From: Tieghemiomyces parasiticus
Taxonomy: Eukaryota > Kickxellomycota > Dimargaritomycetes > Dimargaritales > Dimargaritaceae
NCBI GenBank assembly: GCA_027575765.1
Contig: JANBPT010000531.1
Coordinates: 1 to 32,045, forward strand
Length of the DNA: 32,045 nt
Direction of reading: 5' to 3'
Shown: in pieces, positions 1 to 9,586 of the stretch
Position numbering within the stretch: the stretch's first letter is position 1
Layout of the letters: every line of letters starts with the position of its first letter
The notes under the pieces: model-generated
Told to the model about the DNA's origin: nothing
Databases searched by the model: none
Seen by the model: only the letters and a program-made list of their open reading frames with translations
Translations under genes and position numbers: made by a program

Positions 1-1
1 T

Positions 2-157
2 CACGTGGTATACGAGCAGCGCGACCGCGACCTGATGCACCGCTCGTTCGAGGTCCCCGAGGGTTACGATGCGGAGAACGCCGAGGTCGAGTACGCTGAC
101 GGCACCCTCCAGGCCCGTGTCCCCAAGAAGAAAAACCTGCTCTCCTTCTTTTTCTAG
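2..157 (+). CDS. Small heat-shock protein (Hsp20/alpha-crystallin), C-terminal end only
   Basis: The reading frame is open from the window edge to a TAG at 155-157 and gives 51 residues. They match the end of an alpha-crystallin domain: an R-S-F-x-V-P-E-G-Y-D stretch, then an acidic helix-like segment, then D-G-T-L-x-A-x-V-P-K-K. In this family that segment forms the last beta strands of the chaperone domain. Hsp20 proteins are ATP-independent holdases that bind unfolding proteins as oligomers. The tail after the domain is very short (K-N-L-L-S-F-F-F) and lacks the I-x-I/V motif many family members use for oligomer contacts. The start, the N-terminal arm and any intron lie outside the window, so class and compartment cannot be told. 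Confidence 0.85.
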   Translation, partial: HVVYEQRDRDLMHRSFEVPEGYDAENAEVEYADGTLQARVPKKKNLLSFFF

Positions 158-1674
158 GCCTCACCGTCGGCCTGCGCCACCGGTCTAGGTGTCCATCCAT
201 CGCCTTGTATTTATATATATCTCTATTTATTCCCCTCCTCTCCTGACGCCGCGCTGACTAGTCGACGCCCCACCACCCCCACGCTTGTATAAACGCCTTT
301 CCTTCCCTGCCGCTAGTCACCCTCCCAGCTCTCCCACCGCGCCCGTTCCCTTATTTACCTGCTGAGTTGCCCGGGCATCCAGCGCTCTCTTCCAGTCCCC
401 CAGTGGCACTGCGACAATAAATCTGTCATCCTTTCATTGTGTCTATGGTCGATTGGAGTACCTTCCCAATGTTAACCTCTTTGAATCATTGGCTGATGCT
501 GCATCCCCGCCCCCGTACACCCCATGCCATAGCTTGGTCCCGATCAATGATGGCCTCCCTATTCGGCAGTCTTCCTTATCCAGGCTTCACGCTTTTATCC
601 GTATCTATTATCCCCCCTTTCTTAACCTACTGTCCATCTATCCTGCCAATAGGAGCTCCATCCTCCTGATCTTCGAACATCCCTCCATCCCAGGCTCTGT
701 CGCCTCCTGTCCTTTTAGGACCTTCTCTTCTCTCTACCCTGGCTCTGGCGGCTACCTAACCGCCCCTCTACTCATGCGGGCGCTCGGTCCCACCACGGCC
801 TGTCGCCCCGGATTCCGCTAGTCCAGGCTGGCTAGTTGCTTGATTGATGCTGGCCACGATCCAAGTATAAAAGACCTGACGGTCGCCACGCAATAAACGA
901 CGGCTAACATCCAAATTACCAGTCCCCAACCCCCGTTCGACGCTTGAGGCTTGTTTAGTGTTCTAGTATGTTTAGGCCAACCACACTGTCCCCATGGCTG
1001 CCGGTAGACAACCAGCCCATGGCGACAAAGTCTCCTCGTTGCTCGCATCCCCACCGCCAGCATAGCAGTGTGCCGTCTAGGGGAGTGCTCTCAGGGAGTA
1101 GATGGGCTGCAACGAACTCAAGTGCAATCACTGGATAAGATGGGATCTAGACCCAGTGCCCGTGACGTTGATGGCTCAAAATGAGGGATGGGCCTTTCCT
1201 GCAATAGAGCCCCAGATTCGGCGTGAGAAACCGGGGGCCCTTGAAATTGACCCTCACATGCTCGGGTGCGGAGGAGTTGGGTTGGTTTTGCATTTTTCGC
1301 GTCGACCCGTACGCCCCACCGGCGCAGGCCACAGTACGGTGGTATTCTGGGGTCGTTTGTGACCACATGATGCGGCCGAGCTACCCGCCTCAGGGGGTGG
1401 CTGTTTACCGTAATGCGATAGTCATTTTATTCAGCCTGTACGATGGCCCGGATCCTCCTGCCCTCGCAGTCCCGCGCTTCACGGCACCTTTACCGAATGG
1501 TGTGACGGTCCCGCCAGAAACGCAGACGACGGAGCCGTGGCAACTCGGTTCGCATGAGGATTCATTTGCGGGTATAGTTGTTCATCGGAACAACCGGTCG
1601 ATAAGGGCTCAGAGCATTGTTCGCAAGAAGTTTTCAATGGCCAGGTACGGGATTATGGAGAGCTCCGATTCCCT
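158..1674. other. Intergenic region with no recognised gene
   Basis: This is the 3' flank of the Hsp20 gene and then sequence carrying short overlapping frames on both strands, none with a recognisable domain. The longest is a plus-strand frame with ATG at 1367, running to a stop at 1747 (126 codons). It runs into the left arm of the inverted duplication, and its last codons are the part shared with the right arm. A loosely similar frame lies at the mirror position beyond the right arm (12073-12612, minus). Neither is supported enough to call a gene. Confidence 0.4.
416..421 (+). terminator. Candidate poly(A) signal for the Hsp20 gene
   Basis: AATAAA lies about 260 bases after the Hsp20 stop codon in a pyrimidine-rich stretch, followed by a T-rich segment. 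It is the first canonical hexamer downstream of the gene. Position and sequence fit a 3'-end signal, but a six-base match is weak evidence. A second AATAAA occurs at 892-897. Confidence 0.35.
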
Positions 1675-3543
1675 GGTGCGACTGGCTTTACCACTAGATC
1701 CCTTTCAGGTCGTCAGGTTCTGCGGATGGAAACCGTGGAAGACCTGATGGTCTAGCCTAGGTTCGTAGCAGCGAACTATAGCAGCAAGGGACCAGTTGGT
1801 CGTCACGGGCCCCAGTCAAGTCCATAGGAGAACTCCACGACGTAACGTTCCCCGTCAGTGGTGCTGGTCGTTAGGTAGGGCATGGCGAATCTGGCGTTTT
1901 ACGTCTCGGTCTACGTTTGGGACTCTGTGCCGCACAAGGGTCGCAGTTCAACTGGCAGTACGAAGGACTTGGCCCAGGGGGCTAGCACTTGGTTAGGAGC
2001 GGGGGTCCCCAGCTGGTCTCAGGTCTTGGCCACCTGGCACTCAGCAACGCTAACTTATAGGATGCCAGACCGGCGACCAGCTTCAAGTCAGCCGAAACCC
2101 GGCTTATCCATGACCCCTTCCCCCCACTTGTTTATTGTAGGGTATTTACCGGACGGCTCGTCAGTTTCGACATACCTAGGGTCCATCATCACGCCGTTGG
2201 AGGGATATCCGGTACGATCGGTCAGGGTTCCCGTTCGAGAAAGTATACGCCTAGTCGCCGTTCACTGCTCACTATGCACGGGAGGGAGAGACCTGAGGGC
2301 CACCATTGCCCACGTCGTGTCACTCTAGCTCGTGGCGGGTCGAGGGGCCTGAGCAGGCACCTGCATTTACAGGACGGGGGGAGAGCTCTTGGGTTCACCA
2401 CCGCCTCGTGAGTGATTCGGAGGTTGGGTACCACAGGTGTCATTACATCTTTTGCGGGCCTGCGCCTCTGTCGTCCTCCCCCCGCCTCCATCTTCCTGCC
2501 TGCTGAACCTAGTGCCATTGGCATGCTCCATCGTCCGCTGCCATCAGTTCAGTGGTGCATCGAGCGGCGGTCCTTCCCGGCAAGGCTTGTACCGCCGTTC
2601 GTGCGACCTAACGCCAAAGTGAAAAGGGAGGAGGGTTTCGATGTAGGCATCAGGGTATGGGCCTGTGGCTACTTGGTGACCCCAGCCCTGACGGTCTTTG
2701 TTATTACCGAGCCGGCACCCCCTGCCACCGGAGAGCCAGGTGATGCTCATAGGTATTAAACAGACAGCCTGTCTCTTTCGTTCCTGACCACCCTCATCTT
2801 CCGTTTCCTGTGGGTATCGATACCCTTTTACCTTTCAATGTTCACCCTCACCTTCCTTAGATCGCTGCTTATCTGTCTTCACCTGTGCCCTAATATCTAA
2901 ACCTAGGCCAATGATACTGCATAGGCTTACGATTCCCTTCTTAGCCGCCCTACCTTGCCTCTTGGGTGGCGGTTTCGGCCCCGTTGTGTTGGTCGCATCC
3001 ACCCCGGCCCCTGGCTATCCATCCACCAACCGGAATGACTTCACTCCCCGTTCCCATGTCGAGGCTGCAGTCGAGCCAAACCAGGCCGGAGGGCGACCCG
3101 GGGCCGTGAGGTTGGTTCCTATGTATGGCCCCATTGAACAGTCAGCAACCGGTCCGTCCAGTCGCCCCAAGCCCAACCGTACATACGAGCCGCTCAGGTT
3201 CGTTGATGACCACCGGTCCGTTGGCGCTTTCCCTGGCCCTTTCGTACCGCTTGACCTTGAAACAATTCCGCCGGCGGAACAAATCTTCTACTTTATTGCC
3301 GCCCAAGCCGAGCAAGCATCGGCCCTGTCCACTAGGTGGCAGTACACTAGACCCCAGCTGTCCAGCACTGTAGCTCAGAGTAGGCCGGGCCCGGGAGGCC
3401 CCCCCAGGTCCGGGGCCAATGACATCACTCATAGTAGTCCCCCCGCCCAGTCCCTACCGCGAGAGCTGGCCGAGGTTCGCCCTTCGGAGAATCAGCTTCA
3501 TCCCGATAAACGAGATATCATAATCAAACAGTGCCAGGAGCTC
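1675..3543 (+). repeat. Left arm of a large inverted duplication
   Basis: This segment reappears as its reverse complement at about 10064-11930. Paired positions add up to 13607 from 2521 to 3543, and to 13605 further upstream because of a 2-base indel. Similarity begins around 1675, where the left reads GCGACTGGCTTTACCAC and the right reads a close variant. It stays visibly above 90 percent to about 2.5 kb and is perfect from 2579 to 2962. It remains very high through codon 211 of the secreted-protein gene, then drops abruptly. The outer edge is gradual and so uncertain by tens of bases. No terminal repeats, transposase or target-site duplication were seen at the edges, so this looks like a segmental inverted duplication rather than a transposon. 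Confidence 0.93.
2579..2910 (+). promoter_or_regulatory. Promoter region of left secreted-protein gene, identical to its partner
   Basis: All 332 bases before the ATG are identical, base for base, to the region upstream of the right-hand copy, and the identity continues 52 bases into the coding sequence. Two perfect dyads could be regulator sites: AGACAG-C-CTGTCT at 2762-2774 and GGGTATCGATACCC at 2812-2825. No TATA box is evident. Short dyads like these also occur by chance, so the regulatory reading is inferred mainly from position and exact conservation in both copies. Confidence 0.45.
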
Positions 3544-4011
3544 CAGAAAGTATCCCGATCGATAGACGACAGTCTCCCTCTGCCATCAGTATCGCGAGAT
3601 GTATTACGGTGGAAGGTTTCCACCATCATTAGACAACTTATCAACAGACTGATGGAAGCTAAAGTTAAGTTCGCCCTGTCACCTTCATCCTTTTCAAACC
3701 GCGTTATTCGTTCTATGACTTATCGTCTGAGAGCAGCGGATGGTGCCTATGGTTCATATCTGATGTACTATATCTACCTCAACCCCGCGGACAGCATGTT
3801 GCATTTCAGATTTATGTTTGACTTTCAAAATGACCAATGCGCCGACCTTCCGACTCGTATTGTGGAAATAGTTCACCCGTTCGGTGCAGTGACTATCGTC
3901 GGTCCCGTCGCTGACAAGAATGCTGTCGAGCACGAGATGCGAATGGTTATACAGAACTATAGCATCCGTCACGCTGCTATAATTAAGGCGTTTTTAGCTA
4001 AATCTCAATAG
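2911..4011 (+). CDS. Predicted secreted protein, left paralog of an unrecognised family
   Basis: The gene encodes 366 residues from ATG 2911. I do not recognise the family. The N-terminus has a short basic start, a hydrophobic run and small residues to about position 30 (VLVAS-TPAPG), which looks like a signal peptide for secretion. Residues 31-200 are rich in Pro, Ser, Gly and Arg and probably largely disordered. The C-terminal part from about 260 is more compact and shares a core with the right-hand paralog: VIRSMT, then PADSM (292-296), then MFDFQ-x-D-x-CADLP (302-314). Against the paralog, residues 1-211 differ at only 10 positions, while residues 212-366 are strongly diverged with indels. 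No transmembrane segment beyond the leader and no catalytic motif were seen. A role as a secreted effector-like protein is an inference from layout, not from a domain match. Confidence 0.75.
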   Translation: MILHRLTIPFLAALPCLLGGGFGPVVLVASTPAPGYPSTNRNDFTPRSHVEAAVEPNQAGGRPGAVRLVPMYGPIEQSATGPSSRPKPNRTYEPLRFVDDHRSVGAFPGPFVPLDLETIPPAEQIFYFIAAQAEQASALSTRWQYTRPQLSSTVAQSRPGPGGPPRSGANDITHSSPPAQSLPRELAEVRPSENQLHPDKRDIIIKQCQELQKVSRSIDDSLPLPSVSRDVLRWKVSTIIRQLINRLMEAKVKFALSPSSFSNRVIRSMTYRLRAADGAYGSYLMYYIYLNPADSMLHFRFMFDFQNDQCADLPTRIVEIVHPFGAVTIVGPVADKNAVEHEMRMVIQNYSIRHAAIIKAFLAKSQ

Positions 4012-5876
4012 TGGTGTCCACCCTGGCATGGGCCACTTGGTCCGCACCTACATTTACCAGTTGTTCGGAATCCCTGACGATAAATCTATTGCTGATAATG
4101 CCTCCTAGTTGGGTCCTAAAGATTACGTGGAAAGTAGGAACCGTCAGGTGACCGGTTGCATAGCAACAGGTTATCGTTTGACGATCACATACTTAGGGTG
4201 CTCAGCCCGCAGCGAATATACCCGGCTTGTCCGTGTGGGGGGTGTAGGAAGACTTGTCCTTGGCAAGGGCCAGCCATGCCGAGGCTGTGCAATGGTCAGT
4301 AAACGGATTTGTTAAGCGGTTAGCCTGTAAGTAGATAAATGAGTCAGTGTCGTTCTGTAAGCTACTTTGTATGGCGAGGGGAAGAGTAGTCAATAATGAG
4401 TAGGTGAAGGTGGAGATGAACAACGGTTGGTACCACGCCGGCTGGGCGGACTACGCTATCGGTAACAGGCCGGAGTGTGGCTGGCGACTCGTGGTGGTTG
4501 CCGGGGTTGGCGCTCCAGCTACGTCAGTTCCCATCCATCATTTTTACTCCACGGGCCCTACCGCTGGCTACCTATCATCCTAAGCGACTACCACGCTGGG
4601 CCTGGCGGCTGCCTACCACGCCACCGTCGACAAGTAGCTGGCTCGTGTTATCAGGGGCCACTGCCTGCACACAGCTTAGCCTCGGTCTGGCCGCTCATGA
4701 GACAACGTCAGCAAACCCAGCGAGGGTCATGGTCTGGCGATTACTGGGCGATCGTCCTTGACTGGCTGCCAAGGAATTGGCCCGGGCCGGCGGCGTTTCC
4801 TCCACTACCCTGCGTAGTATCACTTGATGGACCTGGGGCCGCACACCTACCCTGGCCGCTGGGTCCCCCCGACAATCTCACCATTGACCGCCAGCTCCAC
4901 CAGAGGAGGGAGTGTGCCACCAATTACCTGGTGACGTTTGACAGGGCCAGCGAGTACCGGCCGAACTCCATCGCTGCAGGTGCTGGGACTTGGCATTACC
5001 TTGATGCTCCAACTGGCGGCCCTAATTGACGGAGGCGGTACCTGTAAAGTGAACCTGTACCGGCCCAGGCTCGTCGGGACCGCATTGGACTTAAGGGTAT
5101 ACCGACACTTTTTAACCAGCGGCGCCCGACTCCATCGGAGTGGGAAGCCCCTGTGTGCTACGGTCTGTGGTAACCACTCTGCTGGCTGCAAGCCGAAGCG
5201 CATGCTCCGGACCTGGGCAACGGTATGGGGACGATTGGCCCATCCATCACCCCCCCCCGCCGATGTACCACGAAAGGGCACCACCGTATCGCGCTGCAGC
5301 CACCCCTGCCTTTGTCGCTGGCACCGAAGCCAAGCCTCCTCCCAGTTCCTACCCGCAGTCCTGACCTGGTCCCTGTGACTGCTGGCTGTTCAGGGCAGTC
5401 AAAGGACGGCTGCGGAGTAAGCAATTCACTACGCCGGAGGCAGTCGCGAACGCCTGGCAATTGGAGCCTGTTTAAATAGCCTGTGAGAGAGTGCTGACCC
5501 AGTAGTACAGATTGATGGTGGTTATTTTCAACACGCTCCATTTAGATTCGTGGGGCTCAACATTTTTAACCCCCAAGTCGTCTTCGGCCAAATTAGCGCA
5601 AGTGGCCGAAACTTTGGCCTATCGATTGCCCTGAACGGCAGTGCTTTCTCCTTGGTCCTGGATTGTGTCCACGTTCATTTTTCCAGCCCATCATTTCACG
5701 TGCAACTGGCCATCCTCCTCCCCCGCTTTTTCCATCAGGTCCCCCTTTGTTTGTCATATCGGCTTCTGAACGTGACGACGTACGCTGCTTGCCCCCCTCT
5801 CCTTCTACTTGACTGCTTTATAAACCCTAACCCTTTCCCGGCACCTGTCAATCCCCCCGTTTTCCTGACTCCCTCC
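4012..5876. other. Spacer between left secreted gene and ECI1; no recognised gene
   Basis: Between 4440 and 5540 several frames of 90-180 codons overlap on both strands, as expected of GC-rich sequence. Most begin at GTG or TTG rather than ATG. The longest minus-strand frame with an ATG runs from 5541 to 5158 (127 codons) and has no recognisable motif. A 9-base C run lies at 5250-5258. From about 5550 the plus frame is open into ECI1, but the first ATG in it is at 5877. Just before that is a telomere-like AAACCCTAACCCT at 5822-5834. Confidence 0.4.
5822..5834 (+). promoter_or_regulatory. Telo-box-like element upstream of ECI1
   Basis: AAACCCTAACCCT contains two CCCTAA-type telomere units 43 bases before the proposed ECI1 start. 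Such interstitial boxes are known binding sites for Myb-type telomere-repeat factors in plant and fungal promoters. Here it is a single short match, so the regulatory reading is tentative. Confidence 0.25.
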
Positions 5877-7100
5877 ATGCCGCGCCCTTTCCTTCCTGCA
5901 TTATTGAACCCCACCTCGCGTGCACTCCGACCGGGCATTACTCCGCTCCCGCGGCTCTATTCTCATCACCACTACCGTACCGCATTTGCGCACCAAGTGG
6001 CAAAACGCAATCTCTTCGCCATGGCCACCGCTCCGCGTCATTCCGCCGACGCCGTCAAGGGTGCCGCAGGGCAGACTGGATTAGGTGCCGCCCGCATCCG
6101 CCAGCTCTCGCAACACCTCAACCCCCAGCCCGGGAGCCTTGTTCAGCCCCAGCGGGTCCGCTTGGCCGCCTGCGAGAGTGATGCCACTATTGCCGTCCTG
6201 TCGTTCGGCCGTCCGCCGGCCAACACTTTCAACTTGCCGTATCTCCAAGCGCTTGACGCGGCCCTGAACGCTGTCCTGGGTAACCGTCCGTCGCCGGTCC
6301 CGGCCGCGACTGCCCAGCGCCTGGGTATCGAATCCGCCCTGGGCGATGACGTGAGCGGTATCCGCACCCTCATCATCACGTCAGATCTCCCATTCTTTTA
6401 CTCGGCCGGTATCGATATTACCACTTTTTTGGGCAAGGATCCGTCCAAGCGCGAGCCCGTGGCCAAAGAGGACTGGCTCGCTTTCTGGGGCTTGGTGCGT
6501 ACCGTGTTTATCAAGCTGTACACTGATCCACGCGTGCGGACCGTCGCAGCCATTAACGGTCACGCCCCAGGGTTCGGCTGCATCCTCGCCCTGGCCTGTC
6601 ACGACCGCGTTATGGTCCAAGTTCCGTCGCCCAAGACCCCGCGCATCGGACTTAACGAGGTCCAAGTGGGCCTCACGCTACCGCTCTGGCTCGGTGACCG
6701 GTTTGCCGAGGTGTGCGGCCAGCGTAACGCCGAAAAGTACCTACCTTTCGGCACTACCTTCACGGCCCGCGAGTCCCTAGCCATTGGCCTCGTTGACCAA
6801 GTCGTTGACATTACTCCCGAGGAATACGCCCAACCGTCCCACGCGTCTACTCTGGTCCGTGCCTGCATAGGCTACGCCCGGAACCGCATCTATAAGCCCC
6901 TGCCACCGTTTGAGTCACCCGCTGGACCCGGCGCCTGGGCCGCCCACATGCACACGTACAACCTCATTCGCCGAGCTTACGTCCGTCGGTTCCAGGAGGG
7001 CGAGTACGAGGACCTCCACGCATCTCACGAGCGACTCTGCACCGATGAGGTACAGAACACTCTGCGCGCCGCCCTAGCCCGTTTGCAGAAGCGAGACTAA
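5877..7100 (+). CDS. ECI1: Mitochondrial 3,2-trans-enoyl-CoA isomerase (enoyl-CoA delta isomerase)
   Basis: This crotonase-fold enzyme moves a 3-cis/trans double bond to the 2-trans position so that unsaturated fatty acids can continue through beta-oxidation. From ATG 5877 the product has 407 residues, longer than the roughly 300 of the human enzyme, with extra sequence at the N-terminus and an insert before the core. The substrate/oxyanion-hole signatures are S-A-G-I-D (176-180) and I-N-G-H-A-P-G-F-G (226-234). The catalytic glutamate is E261 in G-L-N-E-V-Q-V-G. That motif and the following P-L-W-L and G-L-V-D-Q-V-V mark the ECI1/DCI branch rather than a hydratase. The first ~48 residues are Arg-rich, free of acidic residues and contain R-L-Y-S, a typical mitochondrial processing context. 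A second ATG at 6021 has a better context (GCCATGG) and would make a form without the presequence. The frame is also open upstream to 5550 but has no ATG there. No C-terminal peroxisomal SKL is present. The gene lies inside the inverted duplication's spacer. Confidence 0.9.
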   Translation: MPRPFLPALLNPTSRALRPGITPLPRLYSHHHYRTAFAHQVAKRNLFAMATAPRHSADAVKGAAGQTGLGAARIRQLSQHLNPQPGSLVQPQRVRLAACESDATIAVLSFGRPPANTFNLPYLQALDAALNAVLGNRPSPVPAATAQRLGIESALGDDVSGIRTLIITSDLPFFYSAGIDITTFLGKDPSKREPVAKEDWLAFWGLVRTVFIKLYTDPRVRTVAAINGHAPGFGCILALACHDRVMVQVPSPKTPRIGLNEVQVGLTLPLWLGDRFAEVCGQRNAEKYLPFGTTFTARESLAIGLVDQVVDITPEEYAQPSHASTLVRACIGYARNRIYKPLPPFESPAGPGAWAAHMHTYNLIRRAYVRRFQEGEYEDLHASHERLCTDEVQNTLRAALARLQKRD

Positions 7101-9586
7101 AGAAAGCCGACGGTGTTCCGTGGCAGGTGTCGTATACATTGCCCTCATGGGCTACAGTCTTTCGTTACATACAACCTGATTGCTTCACCTCATGCACTAT
7201 ACTTGACAGACTATCTGTATGGACCTATGAGACACTATTCGATGAGCTTTCGATGTCGGAATTCTATGTAACCGTGGATGTAATAAACTTGTTTCATTGG
7301 CCTAATCGCCTGTGAATGTCAACTTGCCTTACGCTCTGATTAAGACACTTCATCAAGGAACCCATAATAGTTTGTGAATCGGGAAAGCTAATTGTATTGG
7401 TATAGTATGGTATGGGGCGAAGCTACAGAGCAAGGCAGTGACCCACATCCACCTCTGATATACGAGATAAATTCCACCATCGGTGAAATCAATCATTGCC
7501 ATGCATCATGGGAAGTTATGGTGTTAATTCATTGATGGCCATACGGAATTGCTTACCGCACTCGGCTGGGGATTGCTTGGTTATGAGGGTCAGATCGCCT
7601 AATGTTGCCACGCTGCATGCAGAAGACGTTAGCACGTCGCCATTCTGGTCGCTGGGAGGCGTGAAGTCCAGACAATGTTTGGACTCTTGAGGATTCCTGA
7701 CGGGTGCGCCTAGCTGGGAAAGGCACCGGACGTGTGCCACGTGTCAGTTAACCCACCAGGGAAAGCAAAACGTGTCAGCCAGGCTCTGAGTAATCCAACC
7801 AACTAGGGTTATACAGTCGGACCAGCTTTCTCCCCAATATTGGGGCCGATATCCCATGGCTTGCGTTGCATACTTTTAAATCATTTATGTTTCATACTTT
7901 TGGATTTTAGTTTTGTCATGTCGGAGGTCGCTGAAGTATCTTTTCAGCCTAGATAACTGAGGTGACCAAAAGTAGCAATTTTTAAGACCTATTACATCAT
8001 TATCATAATTAAGGACCGAGTCTCTATACTATGAGCTCGGGGAGTGTTTTCCCTATCCTGCGTCGGGGTACCTAGTTCGATTAAGACCGATTCCTATACC
8101 TATTCTTCACAGAAGGTACGTAGTGGATCGGAATTATTCGGGATATGTGACATACTTTTAGAGCGGAAAGCCTCCGTTTAGTAGAGGCAGCCAACTCATC
8201 GGTTGGACTATTGGCCTAACCCCCCCCAGAGTTATCGTCGCTATGAGCGCTACACTTACCCATTGCGAAGTTTAATAGTATGGCAGTGCAACCGGAAAGA
8301 GGCGGCCGCCTTCACGGGAAAAAAGCAACCACCGCCTTCCAGCTTGATCACGAAGGCGGCGGCGCATCAGGAAGGCAGATAGGCGATCCCTAAAACTCGA
8401 ATCCAACCCGCGGACGACCTACTCCCCCTCTCAGGTACAGAACGGTCCTGAGGTTGACTAACAGCACGTACCTAAACTCCAACGACCCCCAACCCGAGAA
8501 GTTAAGATCGCACTTGAAATAAATACGCAATTTACTCTCTAGTAAACCCCTACTCATCCGTTACAATGGTTAATTGCTCGCGTAGACAGCGGAAGGTGAG
8601 GGTAAGTGCGGTGAAATATTGCGGTACGAAAGTTCTACCACTTTCCTAATGCTGACCTCAACCTCTGATTACGTGGATTGGTATATATAACGGTTCGTGC
8701 CTATTCATTAGGTAGTCTCTGCCTTTCTCTGACTCACTTACTGTTAACCTACCCACTGCTTGTTTGCGGCAGGCACCACGGTGGGAGAGGATCACCTAAC
8801 GGCAGCCACTCAGTCGCCCCCGCACTAACACCCACAGCCATCTACTTTTCCGCCTAGCCAGTCGAGCGGTAAGCCACCAAAGTTCGCCTCCGCTGCTATC
8901 ATCATCTAAACCCTATCCTTATTGTTTCACTTTACCTCGCATCCCGACCACACTCTCCGCCGGCTAAAACTTGCTAGAACCCTACCGCTACTCTTCAATA
9001 TGCTTCAGCTTACCTGCTTCTGATATGTAATAAAAAGGCGAACACCATTTCGCCCCTCCTCTGTACGTGATGCCACCTACGACTCATAACGAGTCCAGCC
9101 GGCTATAAAAGCCAGCGAAACAACGTCTTAACAAAGTTACGGTTGTCTTCTAATACTATATTGCTATGCCGATCAACCCCCGGTTCCTACCTACCACAGC
9201 GGTACCAATAAAGAAAATCTACACCTGACTGCTTATAATCTTGGATCACGGCCACACATATTACACCAGGGTTCAACTACCCGCTGCTAAATATATTCCT
9301 ACATAAGGCTAACAATTAATTTGTGTACTGAAGCACGCCAGAATATCATTGCTGAATACGACGCTTACCAAGGCGCTATCATCCAAGAAACCTCAGCTTA
9401 CTAGCTATTTCCTCCGGATACGTCTTTGCGCACAATGTACTGAATTCTGTATTGATTATCCAACGCAACAACCGTCTAATTACAAATTACATGTATTGTA
9501 CCCGAACCCCTAGGACCCCGCCTAACGCACACCGTAAGACGTTGTGGATAAAAAAATAAATTAAGCCAACGACAATATGGGTACCA
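7101..9586. other. ECI1 3' flank and a 1.85-kb ORF-free segment
   Basis: After the ECI1 3' flank, 7741-9586 contains no open frame of 60 codons in any of six frames. The sequence is visibly richer in A and T than the flanking genes. Isolated TATA-like elements occur (TATATATAA near 8683, TATAAAA at 9104-9110), as does a pyrimidine-rich stretch around 8710-8960. I could not assemble a transcription unit, a tRNA, an snRNA or 5S rRNA from them. An 8-base C run lies at 8220-8227 and a perfect CCCCAATATTGGGG at 7832-7845. Confidence 0.5.
7282..7287 (+). terminator. Candidate poly(A) signal of ECI1
   Basis: AATAAA lies about 180 bases after the ECI1 stop in AT-richer sequence and is followed by a GT-rich CTTGTTTCATTGG segment. 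This is the arrangement expected at a eukaryotic cleavage site. Confidence 0.45.

Noticed and set aside
1882..2328. A 148-codon plus-strand ORF within the left arm
   Set aside because: The right arm has TGA where this frame has TCA at 2083-2085, so the frame is not maintained between the two copies; the start codon is an ATG but no domain is recognisable.
2544..2750. A 68-codon minus-strand ORF present in both arms (also 10857-11063, plus strand)
   Set aside because: Its conservation follows from near-perfect DNA identity of the block. With essentially one substitution there is no coding signature to test, and it lies in the promoter of the secreted genes.
5822..5834. Interstitial telomere or chromosome-end signal
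   Set aside because: Only two CCCTAA units are present, so it is at most a telo-box in the ECI1 upstream region, not a telomere tract.
7832..7845. 14-bp palindrome CCCCAATATTGGGG
   Set aside because: One or two perfect 14-bp palindromes are expected by chance in a window this size, and nothing nearby supports a regulatory role.
8305..8360. Inverted repeat GCCGCCTTC / GAAGGCGGC
   Set aside because: Nine-base arms with a 38-base loop arise by chance; there is no T tract or associated gene to suggest a terminator or RNA.
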